Part shown: piece by piece, positions 8,151 to 18,100 of the stretch
Layout: each line of letters opens with the position of its first letter
How positions within the stretch are numbered: the stretch's first letter is position 1
Assembly: GCA_964384485.1 (NCBI GenBank)
Contig: CAYLLE010000027.1
Span: forward strand, 1-34,479
Direction of reading: 5' to 3'
DNA: 34,479 nucleotides
From: CAYLLE01 sp964384485
GTDB taxonomy: Bacteria > Spirochaetota > Spirochaetia > CAYLLE01
The notes under the pieces: model-generated
The model's database searches: none
Told to the model about the DNA's origin: nothing
Seen by the model: only the letters and a program-made list of their open reading frames with translations
Made by a program: the position numbers and the translations under genes

Positions 8151-10120
8151 AAATGCTGCGTGTAGAAGAAAAAGTAAAGGACGATTCCGTTTTATATCCG
8201 TATAATTCCCGGATTATCGATATATATGTTCAGCTGATAAATCAGCGGTATCCGGATGTTAATCTGGCCGAAATATTAGAATACGCGGGAATGAAACCGT
8301 ATCAAATCGCTGATCAGGGACACTGGTTCAGCCAGGATCAGGTGGACCGGTTTTATACAAAACTGGTTCAACTGACCGACAACAGCGCTATCGCCCGGGA
8401 GGCCGGAAGGTTCGCGGCAACTACCGAGACAGGCAACATCTTCAGACGGTATATCATCGGACTCCTCGGACCCGCGAACGCCTATATGATACTAGAAAAA
8501 GCTTCTCCCCATCTGACCCGGTCAACCGATTATAAATCCAGGAAAATATCATCCACCTGCATTGAAGTCACCGTTACACCGCGTTCGGGTATTACGGAGA
8601 AAAAATATCAATGCGACAACCGTATCGGTATTTTAGAAGCCATCTCCCTGATTTTTCATCATAAGCTTCCCCTGGTGGAACATCCGGAATGTATGTTTGA
8701 CGGGGGTAAAAAGTGCCGATATGTGCTGTCCTGGGAAAAAACAAGCCGTAACCAGTTAAAACGGTTTCGGGCTGTTTTTGCTCTGCTCATCACAATAGGT
8801 ACTGCGGTCTCATTTCTCATCGATCCGGGGACAGCGCTCCGGTGGGTACTTCCCGCCGCTCTTGTTTCAGGGGCGGGGATTATGGCGGCGACTTTTAAAT
8901 ATGAAGCCGCCAAACTGACACAATCCCTGAAAGATTTCCAGCATTCCACGGAAGAACTGATTCTGCAGACGAAGATAAACTATAACAATACCCTCCTCGC
9001 CCATGAGGTGGGACAGGCTACCAATAAATATATGGATATAACCACAATTTTGCAGAAGGTTCTGTCCATATCGGAGAAACGGCTGGATTACGACCGCGGT
9101 ATGATCATGCTGGCAAATGAGGACCGTTCGCTTTTGGTATACCGGGCTGGATTCGGATATTCCGAAGACGAACTTGCGCTCCTGCGGCGCACCCGTTTTC
9201 ACCTGGACAGACCTCAATCCCGGGGTGTCTTTGTAGTTAGTTTTCGGGAAAAGAAGCCTTTCCTGGTCAATGATATCGATACGATTCAGGATGCCCTTTC
9301 TCCGAAGAGCCTTGATTTTATGCGCAGTGTAAAAACACAGGCCTTTATCTGCTGTCCGATAATCGGTGATAATCAGTGTCTCGGAATCCTTGCTGTTGAC
9401 AACAAGCAGTCAAAACGCCCCCTGCTTCAGAGTGATATGAGTATGCTGATGGGAATATCTTCCGTGGTGGGGATCAGCATACAAAACGCCCGGCTCATAG
9501 AAGGACGGGAGCAGCAGTTTCAGTCAATCCTGAAAGTGCTTGCGTCGAGTATTGACGCGCGGGATTATCTTACGGCAGGTCACTCGGAAAAAGTGACCGA
9601 GTATGTCCTCGGTATCTGTCAGGAAATGGACTTGGATGAAGAATACCAGGGAATGCTTAAAATTGCGGCTTTACTGCACGACTACGGAAAGATCGGTGTT
9701 CCCGATTCGATTCTAAAAAAGAAAGGTGATCTAACCCTGGCTGAATACGAAATAATAAAAACCCATGCCAGGAAGACGAAAGAGATTCTCGATCAGATCA
9801 AATTCGAAGGTATTTACAGTCATGTTCCCGAGATTGCCGCGGCTCATCATGAACGGCTCGACGGGACCGGATATCCGGGGAATCTGAAAGGGAATCAAAT
9901 ACCTATCGGCGCGAGGATTCTGGCCGCCGCCGATTTTTTCGAAGCTATTACATCAAAAAGACATTACCGGAACCCGATGTCGTTCTCCGAAGCCGTTAAA
10001 ACAATCCGGCAGGAAAGCGGGCATCACCTCGACCCGGATGTCGTTGAGGCGCTCCTGCGGTATTTGAGCAGGAAAATGTCGGGTATTCCGGAATATTCCT
10101 GTGTTATTCAGAAGAATTGA
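8147..10120 (+). CDS. V4R-like sensor / 2TM / GAF / HD-GYP c-di-GMP phosphodiesterase
   Basis: A 657-residue signalling enzyme. The N-terminal 195 residues look like a V4R/4-vinyl-reductase-type sensor, ending in GGKKCRY. Two membrane helices follow (about 207-226 and 233-250) and then a short helical linker. A GAF domain spans about 296-455, including the ICCPII...GILAVDN core. The HD-GYP domain (about 460-640) is complete: HD at 511-512 in LLHDYGKIGVPD, HHE at 567-569, GTGYP at 573-577, and IPIGARILAAADFFEAITS. All known metal-ligand motifs are present, so c-di-GMP hydrolysis is expected. Its start overlaps the PilZ gene stop by 4 nt. Its stop directly abuts the convergent coiled-coil gene. 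The N-terminal signal is unknown. Confidence 0.88.
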   Translation: MKMLRVEEKVKDDSVLYPYNSRIIDIYVQLINQRYPDVNLAEILEYAGMKPYQIADQGHWFSQDQVDRFYTKLVQLTDNSAIAREAGRFAATTETGNIFRRYIIGLLGPANAYMILEKASPHLTRSTDYKSRKISSTCIEVTVTPRSGITEKKYQCDNRIGILEAISLIFHHKLPLVEHPECMFDGGKKCRYVLSWEKTSRNQLKRFRAVFALLITIGTAVSFLIDPGTALRWVLPAALVSGAGIMAATFKYEAAKLTQSLKDFQHSTEELILQTKINYNNTLLAHEVGQATNKYMDITTILQKVLSISEKRLDYDRGMIMLANEDRSLLVYRAGFGYSEDELALLRRTRFHLDRPQSRGVFVVSFREKKPFLVNDIDTIQDALSPKSLDFMRSVKTQAFICCPIIGDNQCLGILAVDNKQSKRPLLQSDMSMLMGISSVVGISIQNARLIEGREQQFQSILKVLASSIDARDYLTAGHSEKVTEYVLGICQEMDLDEEYQGMLKIAALLHDYGKIGVPDSILKKKGDLTLAEYEIIKTHARKTKEILDQIKFEGIYSHVPEIAAAHHERLDGTGYPGNLKGNQIPIGARILAAADFFEAITSKRHYRNPMSFSEAVKTIRQESGHHLDPDVVEALLRYLSRKMSGIPEYSCVIQKN

Positions 10121-10888
10121 TCATCTGTTCGGCTTTAGGTCATTTAGCCTGAAATCTTTCATAATTTTGATAACTTCACTCGCGGCAGCGGAGACTGTTT
10201 TAAATCCGTGAGGAGGCAAATCTTCACGCTTCTGAAGCATCTTCAGCACCCAGAGCAGGCGGTGAAAAAAGTATGCTCCCTCGGTAAGAATCTTCTTGAC
10301 CTCCAGAGCGAGGTCCGCGTCTTCAGCCTCCGCGTTAAGAAGCACGACATACCGTTCCGCCGAAAGCGGCAGATGTCCGTTCACCCGGGACACCAGATTT
10401 AGAAGACTGTTGTTCAGGTCGGTCCGTGTATAGGCTACTTCACGGGGATATATTTTCCGGAAAACCGTATCCACCGGAGCCCAGTAGACCCGTTCGAACC
10501 GTTCCAATGCTCCGTAAAAATGTTCGATTTCCTCCGCAGCTTCTTCATGCAGAGAAACTGGAGGATACACTTTGATTCTGGCTGTAAGTTCTTCCAATAC
10601 CCGGTCGGCAAACGATTTTTTCGGTTTCCTCGGTTTTGATTCGTTTTCCCTGCCCGAGGAGTCCAGTTTCTCGGTGTATTTTTTCTGCAGATCCTGGAGC
10701 ACGGAAATTTCTGCGGAGAGAAATGCGGTTAGGTTTGTTCTTGACCTAAGCGCTTGAATATACCGGTCCTCAAAATTATTCCGAAGCGATTCATGGGCCT
10801 GGAGCCGGCCGCAGAGATCGTCGTACTGTTTTCTGATTTTTTCGAGAATCTTATCTTTTTCCGATCTGGAAAGGTTTTTTCCTGCCAT
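10121..10888 (-). CDS. Hypothetical protein with coiled coil
   Basis: A 255-residue soluble protein that I do not recognise. Residues 1-80 are rich in charged heptads (SEKDKILEKIRKQYDDL, ILQKKYTEKL-like) and probably form a coiled coil. A lysine/proline-rich linker (KPRKPKK) leads to a helical C-terminal half with clustered aromatics (HFYGALERFERVYW). It has no signal peptide or membrane segment and no nucleotide-binding motif. The start lies only 6 nt after the methyltransferase stop with no convincing ribosome site, which suggests translational coupling to that gene. Co-function with the methyltransferase is possible but unproven. Confidence 0.7.
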   Translation of the reverse strand: MAGKNLSRSEKDKILEKIRKQYDDLCGRLQAHESLRNNFEDRYIQALRSRTNLTAFLSAEISVLQDLQKKYTEKLDSSGRENESKPRKPKKSFADRVLEELTARIKVYPPVSLHEEAAEEIEHFYGALERFERVYWAPVDTVFRKIYPREVAYTRTDLNNSLLNLVSRVNGHLPLSAERYVVLLNAEAEDADLALEVKKILTEGAYFFHRLLWVLKMLQKREDLPPHGFKTVSAAASEVIKIMKDFRLNDLKPNR

Positions 10889-10894
10889 ATCTGT

Positions 10895-11701
10895 TTATGA
10901 GCTTACCGGCTTTCTGCCCCGGCACATGATCAAAGGGGTGTAGCTGAATGTTCCGGGATCCCGTAAAAAGCCGAGAATATCATCCTTCATTTTCTGATAT
11001 CCCCCCGGATACAAATCAAAGGGAACTCCGCTTCTTTGAGCCGCGACTTCCAGCTTTCTTCTCCAATTGTATTCATCCGTTTCCGTAAGGGGTCCCCAGA
11101 AGAAGTGGTGGGCTTCCAGCGCGACTTCGATATCAGTAAATTTCATATTGTATAGGAAGGAGTAAAGTTTTCTTCCCATAAAGGGATCCCAGTTGCCCTT
11201 CTTCATCAAGGTGCTGAAAATGGCGGGGAGGATTTTCTTAAGAGATTCGGGGAGGGGGTAATGGTTCATGCAGTTTCCGTCAAGATCAGCCAAAAAAAGG
11301 ATTCCCCCGGGTTTGAGCAGGGAAGCTATGTTTCTTACGGTTTCAAAGGCATCTTCATTAAAATATTCAAGAAGAAACCGAACCCACACAAAATCAAATG
11401 TCCCCGCCAATTCACCGAAAGATTTTGTCACATCCATGGACTTAAAATCAAAAGACGGATAGGCCGTCCGGGCATATTCTATCCGTTCCGGGGAGCCGTC
11501 AATTCCGATACATTCTCCGGTATTTCCGGTAACATCACTGAGGGCTGCCGTTGTTATACCGGCTCCGCATCCCACATCGGCGGCTTTCATCCCTTCCGAT
11601 AATCCGGCCCACCGGGCCTGACGGATCACTGTTTCAATATCCGTTTTCATGATAAGCCGGCGGTGCTCTTCTGTGTTTTCCATCAAGTAATCTATCTTCA
11701 T
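10895..11701 (-). CDS. Class I SAM-dependent methyltransferase
   Basis: A 268-residue Rossmann-type methyltransferase. Motif I is AADVGCGAGITTA (40-52). The acidic residue ending beta-2 is in GIDGSPERI, motif II-like MDVTKSF follows, and then the LLKPGGILFLADLDG strand. The C-terminal half (GNWDPFMGRKLYSFLY, HHFFWGPL) should hold the acceptor pocket; the substrate is unknown. No good ribosome site precedes the ATG at 11701, so an internal ATG at M7 or M17 cannot be excluded, although upstream codons keep the usual family spacing to motif I. It forms a probable unit with the coiled-coil gene and is divergent from the sulfatase. Confidence 0.85.
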   Translation of the reverse strand: MKIDYLMENTEEHRRLIMKTDIETVIRQARWAGLSEGMKAADVGCGAGITTAALSDVTGNTGECIGIDGSPERIEYARTAYPSFDFKSMDVTKSFGELAGTFDFVWVRFLLEYFNEDAFETVRNIASLLKPGGILFLADLDGNCMNHYPLPESLKKILPAIFSTLMKKGNWDPFMGRKLYSFLYNMKFTDIEVALEAHHFFWGPLTETDEYNWRRKLEVAAQRSGVPFDLYPGGYQKMKDDILGFLRDPGTFSYTPLIMCRGRKPVSS

Positions 11702-11717
11702 AGGCGTCCGTATAACT

Positions 11718-11746
11718 GTTATAAAGGTTCATGGTCATCTTGGCAA
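11718..11746 (-). promoter_or_regulatory. Predicted promoter of the methyltransferase gene
   Basis: On the minus strand TTGCCA (11741-11746) and TATAAC (11718-11723) each match five of six consensus positions, with a 17-bp spacer. The leader would be only about 10 nt, which is consistent with the missing Shine-Dalgarno sequence. Confidence 0.5.
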
Positions 11747-11774
11747 CAAGAAATTTCCTGTGTATCATGGCTGT

Positions 11775-13217
11775 ATGAAAATAATAATGATAGATATCGA
11801 CACATTAAGGCCGGACCATTTAGGCTGTTACGGATACCACCGGAATACCTCGCCTAATATCGACAGGATATGCGGGGAAGGCACAAGATTTGATAATGTC
11901 TATGTTCCGGACGCCCCTTGTCTCCCTTCCCGTTCTGCCCTTCATCACGGCAGGTTCGGTATTCATACCGGAGCAATTAATCACGGCGGTGCTTTTGCTG
12001 ATCCCTACGAGGAAGGCAGTACCAGAGGATTTCATAATTCACCGCCCTGCCGGAAATGGGTTCAGGTCCTCCGGGATAACGGGTATAAAACCACAACGGT
12101 CAGTTCATTCGCGGGCAGGCATAACTCGTGGTGGTTTCTTGCCGGGTTCAATGAGGTGTATGACTGCGGAAAAGGGGGGAGCGAGAACGCCGATGAAGTA
12201 CTCGAAGAAGCGTTAGGATATATCGAAAAAAACAAAGATGAAAAAAACTGGTTTTTCCACTTCAACATATGGGATCCCCACACCCCGTACCGGGTTCCGG
12301 AAAAATTCGGCAATCCCTTCGCGAATGACCCCCCTCCGGATTGGATGACCGAAGAAATACTGGAGGGTCACAGAAAAACCTTCGGGACCCATTCCGCCGT
12401 ATTTCCCCTTCATATTCCGGGACAGAAACCCACAGACCGGGAAGTGGACGAGATTCGGTCATTGGATGATTACAGGAAATGGGTAGACGGATATGACTGC
12501 GGAATTGCTTATGCCGACGCGGCAGTGGGTAGAATAATAGGCAAGCTGGAAGAGCTTGGTATATACGACGACTGCGCCTTTATCATAACCTCCGATCACG
12601 GAGAAAACCAGGGGGAATTGAACGTTTACGGGGATCATCAGACCGCGGATTCGGTCACTTGCCGGGTTCCCATGATCCTGAAGTGGCCGGGATTAACCGC
12701 GGCGGAACTGCAGGGATACTACTACCAGTTCGATGTTGCCGCCACGATCCTCGATCTGCTCGGTATGGACATCCCTGAAAAATGGGACGCCATCTCTTTT
12801 TCTGAAGAGATAGGAAAAGGCGGAAGTAAAGGCCGTCCGTACCTGGTTATCAGCCAGGCTGCCTGGAGCTGTCAGCGCGGCGTAGTTTTCGACGGATTTC
12901 TGCTTATCAAGACATACGACAGCGGATTAAAGGATTTTCCAGAAATAATGCTGTTCGATTTGAATAAAGATCCCCATGAGTGTGAGGATTTATCCGCAAC
13001 CCGTCCGGAACTAGTAGAGAAGGGGCTTTCTCTCCTGCAGCGCTGGATGGACACAGAGATGCTTAAAAGCGACAGGAAAGAAGATCCGATGATGAAGGTG
13101 CTTGAAGAAGGCGGACCTTTTCATGCGAAAGGACGGTATCAGGAATATATTGATGCATATAAAAAAAAGGGACGGAACGATATAGCTGACAAACTGAAAC
13201 AATACTACGGTAAGTAA
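11775..13217 (+). CDS. Sulfatase of the alkaline phosphatase superfamily (cysteine type)
   Basis: A 480-residue hydrolase. The N-terminus has the metal-binding IDIDTLRPDHLGCYGY block (Asp plus RPD-H). The sulfatase signature is C49-L-P-S-R, so Cys49 must be converted to formylglycine for activity. Downstream SDHGENQGE and the YGDHQ segment complete the metal site. There is no signal peptide, implying a cytoplasmic enzyme acting on imported sulfated or phosphonated compounds. The ATG at 11775 is preferred because it starts directly at the conserved strand; a GTG at 11760 is in frame but neither has a good ribosome site. No maturase (FGE or anSME) is in the window. The substrate is unknown. Confidence 0.88.
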   Translation: MKIIMIDIDTLRPDHLGCYGYHRNTSPNIDRICGEGTRFDNVYVPDAPCLPSRSALHHGRFGIHTGAINHGGAFADPYEEGSTRGFHNSPPCRKWVQVLRDNGYKTTTVSSFAGRHNSWWFLAGFNEVYDCGKGGSENADEVLEEALGYIEKNKDEKNWFFHFNIWDPHTPYRVPEKFGNPFANDPPPDWMTEEILEGHRKTFGTHSAVFPLHIPGQKPTDREVDEIRSLDDYRKWVDGYDCGIAYADAAVGRIIGKLEELGIYDDCAFIITSDHGENQGELNVYGDHQTADSVTCRVPMILKWPGLTAAELQGYYYQFDVAATILDLLGMDIPEKWDAISFSEEIGKGGSKGRPYLVISQAAWSCQRGVVFDGFLLIKTYDSGLKDFPEIMLFDLNKDPHECEDLSATRPELVEKGLSLLQRWMDTEMLKSDRKEDPMMKVLEEGGPFHAKGRYQEYIDAYKKKGRNDIADKLKQYYGK

Positions 13218-13257
13218 AAAAACAAAGGAGGCTGTCTAAATAAATAGACAGCCCCCA
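13215..13257 (-). terminator. Rho-independent terminator of the lipoprotein gene
   Basis: A 9-bp perfect stem (GGCTGTCTA at 13230-13238, TAGACAGCC at 13245-13253) encloses a 6-nt loop, and the stem can extend with flanking GG/CC. Read on the minus strand it is followed by a T-rich run (TTTGTTTTTTT), the normal terminator layout. Read on the plus strand the run of T is absent, so it mainly serves the lipoprotein transcript. The T run overlaps the sulfatase stop. Confidence 0.85.
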
Positions 13258-13282
13258 GATAAACTTGCAGTTATTTTATTTT

Positions 13283-15022
13283 TTATTCGGCTTCCGTAAA
13301 GTCGACAGCCGATACATCTTTCCAGTCTTCACCAAGTACCGGGAAGGCGGGTACTTCAATGGTGGAAATAACATCATCTTCACCCATATCCTGCAGTTTA
13401 AGTTCAACCGCGTCAAATGCTCCGCTCCAGATGTATTCAAGATCGATGGCGCCGGTCTGGGGGACATCACCGATCAGCCAGGGGCTGCTTTCGGTGGTTA
13501 CCATTGTTTCGGTAGCCTCGTCGTAATATGTCTCGGGATAGGACCAAACCATGATTTCCACATCCGACATCAGATCGTAAGCGCCGTCATCATTATTGTC
13601 GAGCCAGTACCGGTATTCGTCATTGGTACCGTCTCCGTCACTGTCAATATCCAGGCTTCGCTGAATCAAGGTATTTCCCGATTCCATGGATCCCTGTACC
13701 CATTTAAGAGGATAGAGGTCCTGAATATAGTAGTTTATGTCCGACATCAAACCGGTAACAGCTGCAGGTACTTCACTCACTTTTTCGAAGACTGCCGTAT
13801 TTGTGGATGATCCGTCGGGAAAATACACCCATTTATAAAGAGCATCCCCCGGTTGGGGCTGTGAAGTTGTATCATCCGGATCTATCCAATACAATTCTGC
13901 TACCGTAGAAGCAGGATGGGTTGTATTTGTCGCCAGGGGATCCCCCGTCACCTGACTGTCGACTCCGTCCCATTCGTACATCTCCCAGCCGTCTTCTCCT
14001 TCGGTATAGGTCAGGGCCAGGAAGAGGGGAGCCTCTACGCCTTCGGTGTATCCGTTTTTTCCCTCGTCGGTAATGGTGACGATATCTTCTTTCGCCATCT
14101 TTATGAATTCCCATAAAATATCCGTATTTTCTTCACCGTGCTGCCGGTAAATTATCTTTGCTTCTTCTTCGGACAGCGCGAAATACTCGGTATACATGCT
14201 TGGATGGTCTTCTGTTCCGTCGGAGTGTATATCTTCAGATACGACACCGCCGTAACTGTCGTTCGCCCAAGCTATCTGGGTGTGATTCCCGTGAAGGTTG
14301 GTGTTCCATTTGCTTGCCACATATACACCGTTCTCCGTATCCGCGGTATCTTTACCGACCCGGAGTGTTCCCAGTTCAAGCCCCTCCGCTTCGCTTGTCA
14401 TATTTGTATATGCCGTCATGATGTCGCTTGCGCTGGTAAAGACAAGCTTGGAATAATGATTTCCGTTGTCTCCGATAATCATATATTGACCGTGACCGCT
14501 GATTGTTCCGTCCTCGGCTTCGGTTGCTTCAATATACACCCCGTCCTTTACAGCTCCGGCTTCGGAGAATGTAGCCATTGTGATGATTAGGTATTCCACA
14601 CCGGAGGCATCAGTTTGAAAGTCATATTTTACTTTTATTGAATCACCCGATTCGAATGTTTCTGAATGGACTTCTCCGGGTTCTAGTCCTGAACCGGGAA
14701 TGAAGTCGGTTTCTAAAAGATTGATGTCGTCATTAATTCTTGCCATATGCCCTTCGATTCCTTCTACCATCATGGTCAAGTAGAAATGGGCCTGGCTCTG
14801 TACATCGGGAAGTCCGTCATAATCTATGTTTTCCTTTGACACCGTTCCTGATTTGAGGGTTTTCGGAAGATTGAGACTCAGGTCTCCTACACTGGAAAGC
14901 ATTTCAGTAGCGTCGCTCTGCCGGCTTGTGCCGTTACCGTCCGGAGAACCGCAGCTTAAAAAGATGCTGCTGATTCCGAAGATCACGAACAGTACTATCC
15001 CACACAGAATTGATCGTTTCAT
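13283..15022 (-). CDS. Large acidic lipoprotein of unknown function
   Basis: A 579-residue exported protein. The signal sequence (MKRSILCGIVLFVIFGISSIFLSC) ends at lipidated Cys24. The -3 to -1 residues FLS are unusual for proteobacteria but fit the relaxed spirochaetal lipobox. The mature part is acidic and rich in Asp, Glu, Ser, Thr and Gly. Around residues 475-500 are calcium-loop-like DxDxDG repeats (DIDSDGDGTNDE, DNNDDGAYD) of the dockerin/thrombospondin-3 type. AAAGGAG lies 7 nt before ATG, and a strong terminator follows, so it is probably monocistronic. It is divergent from the propeller receptor and could be its partner or target, but nothing proves that. I do not recognise the family. 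Confidence 0.82.
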   Translation of the reverse strand: MKRSILCGIVLFVIFGISSIFLSCGSPDGNGTSRQSDATEMLSSVGDLSLNLPKTLKSGTVSKENIDYDGLPDVQSQAHFYLTMMVEGIEGHMARINDDINLLETDFIPGSGLEPGEVHSETFESGDSIKVKYDFQTDASGVEYLIITMATFSEAGAVKDGVYIEATEAEDGTISGHGQYMIIGDNGNHYSKLVFTSASDIMTAYTNMTSEAEGLELGTLRVGKDTADTENGVYVASKWNTNLHGNHTQIAWANDSYGGVVSEDIHSDGTEDHPSMYTEYFALSEEEAKIIYRQHGEENTDILWEFIKMAKEDIVTITDEGKNGYTEGVEAPLFLALTYTEGEDGWEMYEWDGVDSQVTGDPLATNTTHPASTVAELYWIDPDDTTSQPQPGDALYKWVYFPDGSSTNTAVFEKVSEVPAAVTGLMSDINYYIQDLYPLKWVQGSMESGNTLIQRSLDIDSDGDGTNDEYRYWLDNNDDGAYDLMSDVEIMVWSYPETYYDEATETMVTTESSPWLIGDVPQTGAIDLEYIWSGAFDAVELKLQDMGEDDVISTIEVPAFPVLGEDWKDVSAVDFTEAE

Positions 15023-15121
15023 ACATAATCTCCTTTAGATTGTTTTGGTTTTGTTATTAACTATAGGCACCGATACGGATTTCTACATACATCTTTTGTA
15101 TGATTTTGCTTTTTTTTGGAA

Positions 15122-15150
15122 TTGACAGCTGAATAAATAGGAAATATCCT
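15122..15150 (+). promoter_or_regulatory. Predicted sigma-70 promoter of the receptor gene
   Basis: A perfect -35 TTGACA (15122-15127) and -10 TATCCT (15145-15150) are separated by 17 bp, with the start expected near 15157. AAAGGG at 15166-15171 serves as ribosome site for the ATG at 15179. The same 156-bp gap must hold the lipoprotein promoter; no convincing pair was found for that strand. Confidence 0.7.
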
Positions 15151-15178
15151 GTTTCAAACATTACTAAAGGGATGTTCT

Positions 15179-18100
15179 ATGCCTCAGTTACTTGCTGTTT
15201 TGTGTATTCTTACAATTCCCCTTTTTCTTACCTCAGGTTTCGCGGCCCTAAAGCTTAAATTGAAGAATAGAATCAGTTTCATTTTTTTATTGTTTATGAT
15301 TCTGAATTCAATATGGCTCATGCGGATTTTCTTCTATCTAACGTATCCGGAGGTCATTCCATTTTATTCCCGGTATATATTTCCCCTGGTGTATTTGCTG
15401 CCGGCTGTCATCCTGAGTCTCATTGTAGGGTTTACGACCAAAAAAATGAGTTATATCGGCTGGAAATCTCTCCTATTCTTTATTCCAGCTGTTTTAGGTG
15501 TGGTATCTTATTACTCACTTGAGCTAAACAGGACTGTGTCATTCACCGAAAAAAGTACGGGTCAGGTTTATTCATCCCCGGACGGAGGAAAAAACTGGAA
15601 GCTTGAATGGAGAGGGAAAGGACCGGTCGTTCCGCATAAGATTATTGCCGCTGACAGTTCGGGAGAACGGCTGTACATAACCCTGCGTGAGGTTAACCAT
15701 GAATGTCTAGATCCGGCCGTGTGGCGTTCCGGCGGATGGACAGGCGAAGGAATACTCCGGACCGTAAACAGGGGGAAAACGTGGGAACTGCTCGATGAAG
15801 GGCATGGGCTCCAGGTTACCACTGTGACATCCCTGGCCTGCCATCCCGAAAATCCCGAGGTACTTATTGCCGGGGCTGGAGAACTGCTTCATCCGGACAG
15901 GGCCGAAGAATTTGATAAGGAGATAGCCGGAGGCATGGATAATCCCATGGGGATCTACCGGACGGAAGATGGAGGAGACAGCTGGGAGCAGGTATTTTCT
16001 TTTCCTGGTCCGGATAATGTTTTCGAGATAGTCACGGCCCTGGGATTTTCAGAAGCAGACAGCAGTACTGCCTACGCGGCGACGCCGCGCTGTCTGCTTA
16101 AAAGCACCGATTCCGGGAAAACGTGGAACCTTGTTTCCGGCGGTGCTTTTAATAGCTGGATACCGCGGGATTCCTGTGTCACCCATCCCATCGAACTCTG
16201 CCCCGATCCCGAAGACCCGGAAAGGCTTGTTGTTTTTACCGCGGGAAGCGGAATGTTCGAAAGCCGGAACGGCGGACTTGACTGGAGTATAATTTCAAGC
16301 CGACCCTCTTCAGTCAGTTTCTGGGACTGTACCTGGATACCGGAAAAAAACCTTTTTTTCGGATGCGGCGAGCAGGGGCTGTGGCAGTCGGATTTGTCAC
16401 TCCGGGATTGGATAACCGAAGAAGTGCTTGAGCGGGGGGAGTTCAGCAGGTTCTCTGCGCTTCACTACAATCCTGAGTCAAAACTTCTTACAGCGGCGCC
16501 CCTTCCGTTTACCGGATTTATCACGTCGAAAGATTATGGGAAATCCTGGAATTTTCCCCGGGAGCCCGAAGGAAACAGGGAAGAAGGACCCCTGGAGATT
16601 ACATGTATTTCCGCAGCCCCTTCCGACAAGCGGGTCATGTATGCTTCGACAGCGAATGTTATGGGAAAAACAAAGCACGAACCGTTTTTGGGGAACGGAT
16701 TTATCCTTAAGTCTGAAGATGGAGGCGGCAGCTGGAATTATCTCCCGAGCCCGGGTCTCGAAGAAGGAGCTGTGCTCGATCTGGCGGTATCTCCGTTTTC
16801 ACCGCAAAAAATATTCGCAGCCTCTTCCACAGGTCTATACCATTCCTTTAACGGAGGAACTGAATGGACGCGGGTTGAACTTCCCGGAATAGAGCCCGGT
16901 ACCATATTCCGAACCGTTGACATTTCTCCCGCCGATGAAAAGAAACTCCTTGCCGGCTTTGACGGAGGTATCCTGTATTCTGCCGACGGGGGAAGCACAT
17001 GGAGCAGCGGCAATATAACAAACAGTTTCTTGGATGAAGAAAGGCTGCTGGAAATTCAGGATGTCGCGTTTCATCCTGAAAATCCTGAATTCACCGCTGC
17101 CATCGATTTTATGAATAACGCGTATCTGGAATCAATGAACGGAGGAAAAACCTGGCTTCTGACCAGGCTGAATGATGCCAGAAGGGTGCACCGGATTGCG
17201 TTTAAACCGGGCAATGAATCCCCCTACATTCTAACCGATGGAACCGGTATCATTTCTCCAGCGGAGAACTTCCTCAGGAAAGGACCTCCTGCCGGCAGAC
17301 TACAGGATGCCGAACTTAGAGGAAACATTGCGCTGACTGCCGATGCTGTCGGCGGTGTCTTTATTTCATTTGACGCCGGAAAAACCTGGGAGACTGCGGA
17401 ATGCAGAAACTCGGAAGGGAACTATATAGCCGACGGAGCTTCGTGTCTAACCCTGGCTCAAAAAGATCCTGTAATACTCTATACCGGCGGAGAAGGGCTC
17501 CCTCTAATAAACCGCTGGATTTACCGCGGTCAGGACAGGGTGAACCATGATTTCTCCGCTGAAATCCCGGTGACACCAAGAATCGAAGAGGGATTCACCA
17601 TTATCAAGGATCTCTATGTCAGTCCGCGTGATCCGGATTTTATCGTCGCGTCTCTTGAAGATATCAGATGGAATGAAAGAAAAATCATTACACCTTTTCC
17701 CGGGTCCCCGGAATATACCGTTTCTTCACCGTTCATTTTTATTTATCACACCGTAAGTCTCATATTTTTCATCACTGCTTTCGTGCTGACGGTGAATTTG
17801 TTCCGTCAAAAACGGGCGGGTATTATTGAAGTGAGTGTGATATGTATGTTATCGGCCCTGATTATCCCGCTTCTTCTTGGCGCGGAAACATCGATGTTCA
17901 GTATGACCACCGATACACGAAACGCCTTTGTACCCGTGTATATGCTTCTGTTTTCAATCATTCTCATTTATCTCATACGGCGGTATAACCTCGAAATAAT
18001 TCAGCCTAGAAGGATAGCCCGGGATCTGATAGCCGGTATACAGACACCGATTTTGGTGGCCGACTTCACCGGAAAAATAATCGCGGTAAACGCGAAGACC

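Noticed and set aside
13215..13257. Bidirectional terminator also serving the sulfatase
   Set aside because: On the plus strand the hairpin is followed by CCCAGATAAAC rather than a T run, so only the minus-strand direction is supported.
15571..17390. Tandem DNA repeats in the receptor gene
   Set aside because: The repetition is at protein level (Asp-box motifs) with diverged codons and uneven spacing; it is not a DNA repeat or CRISPR array.
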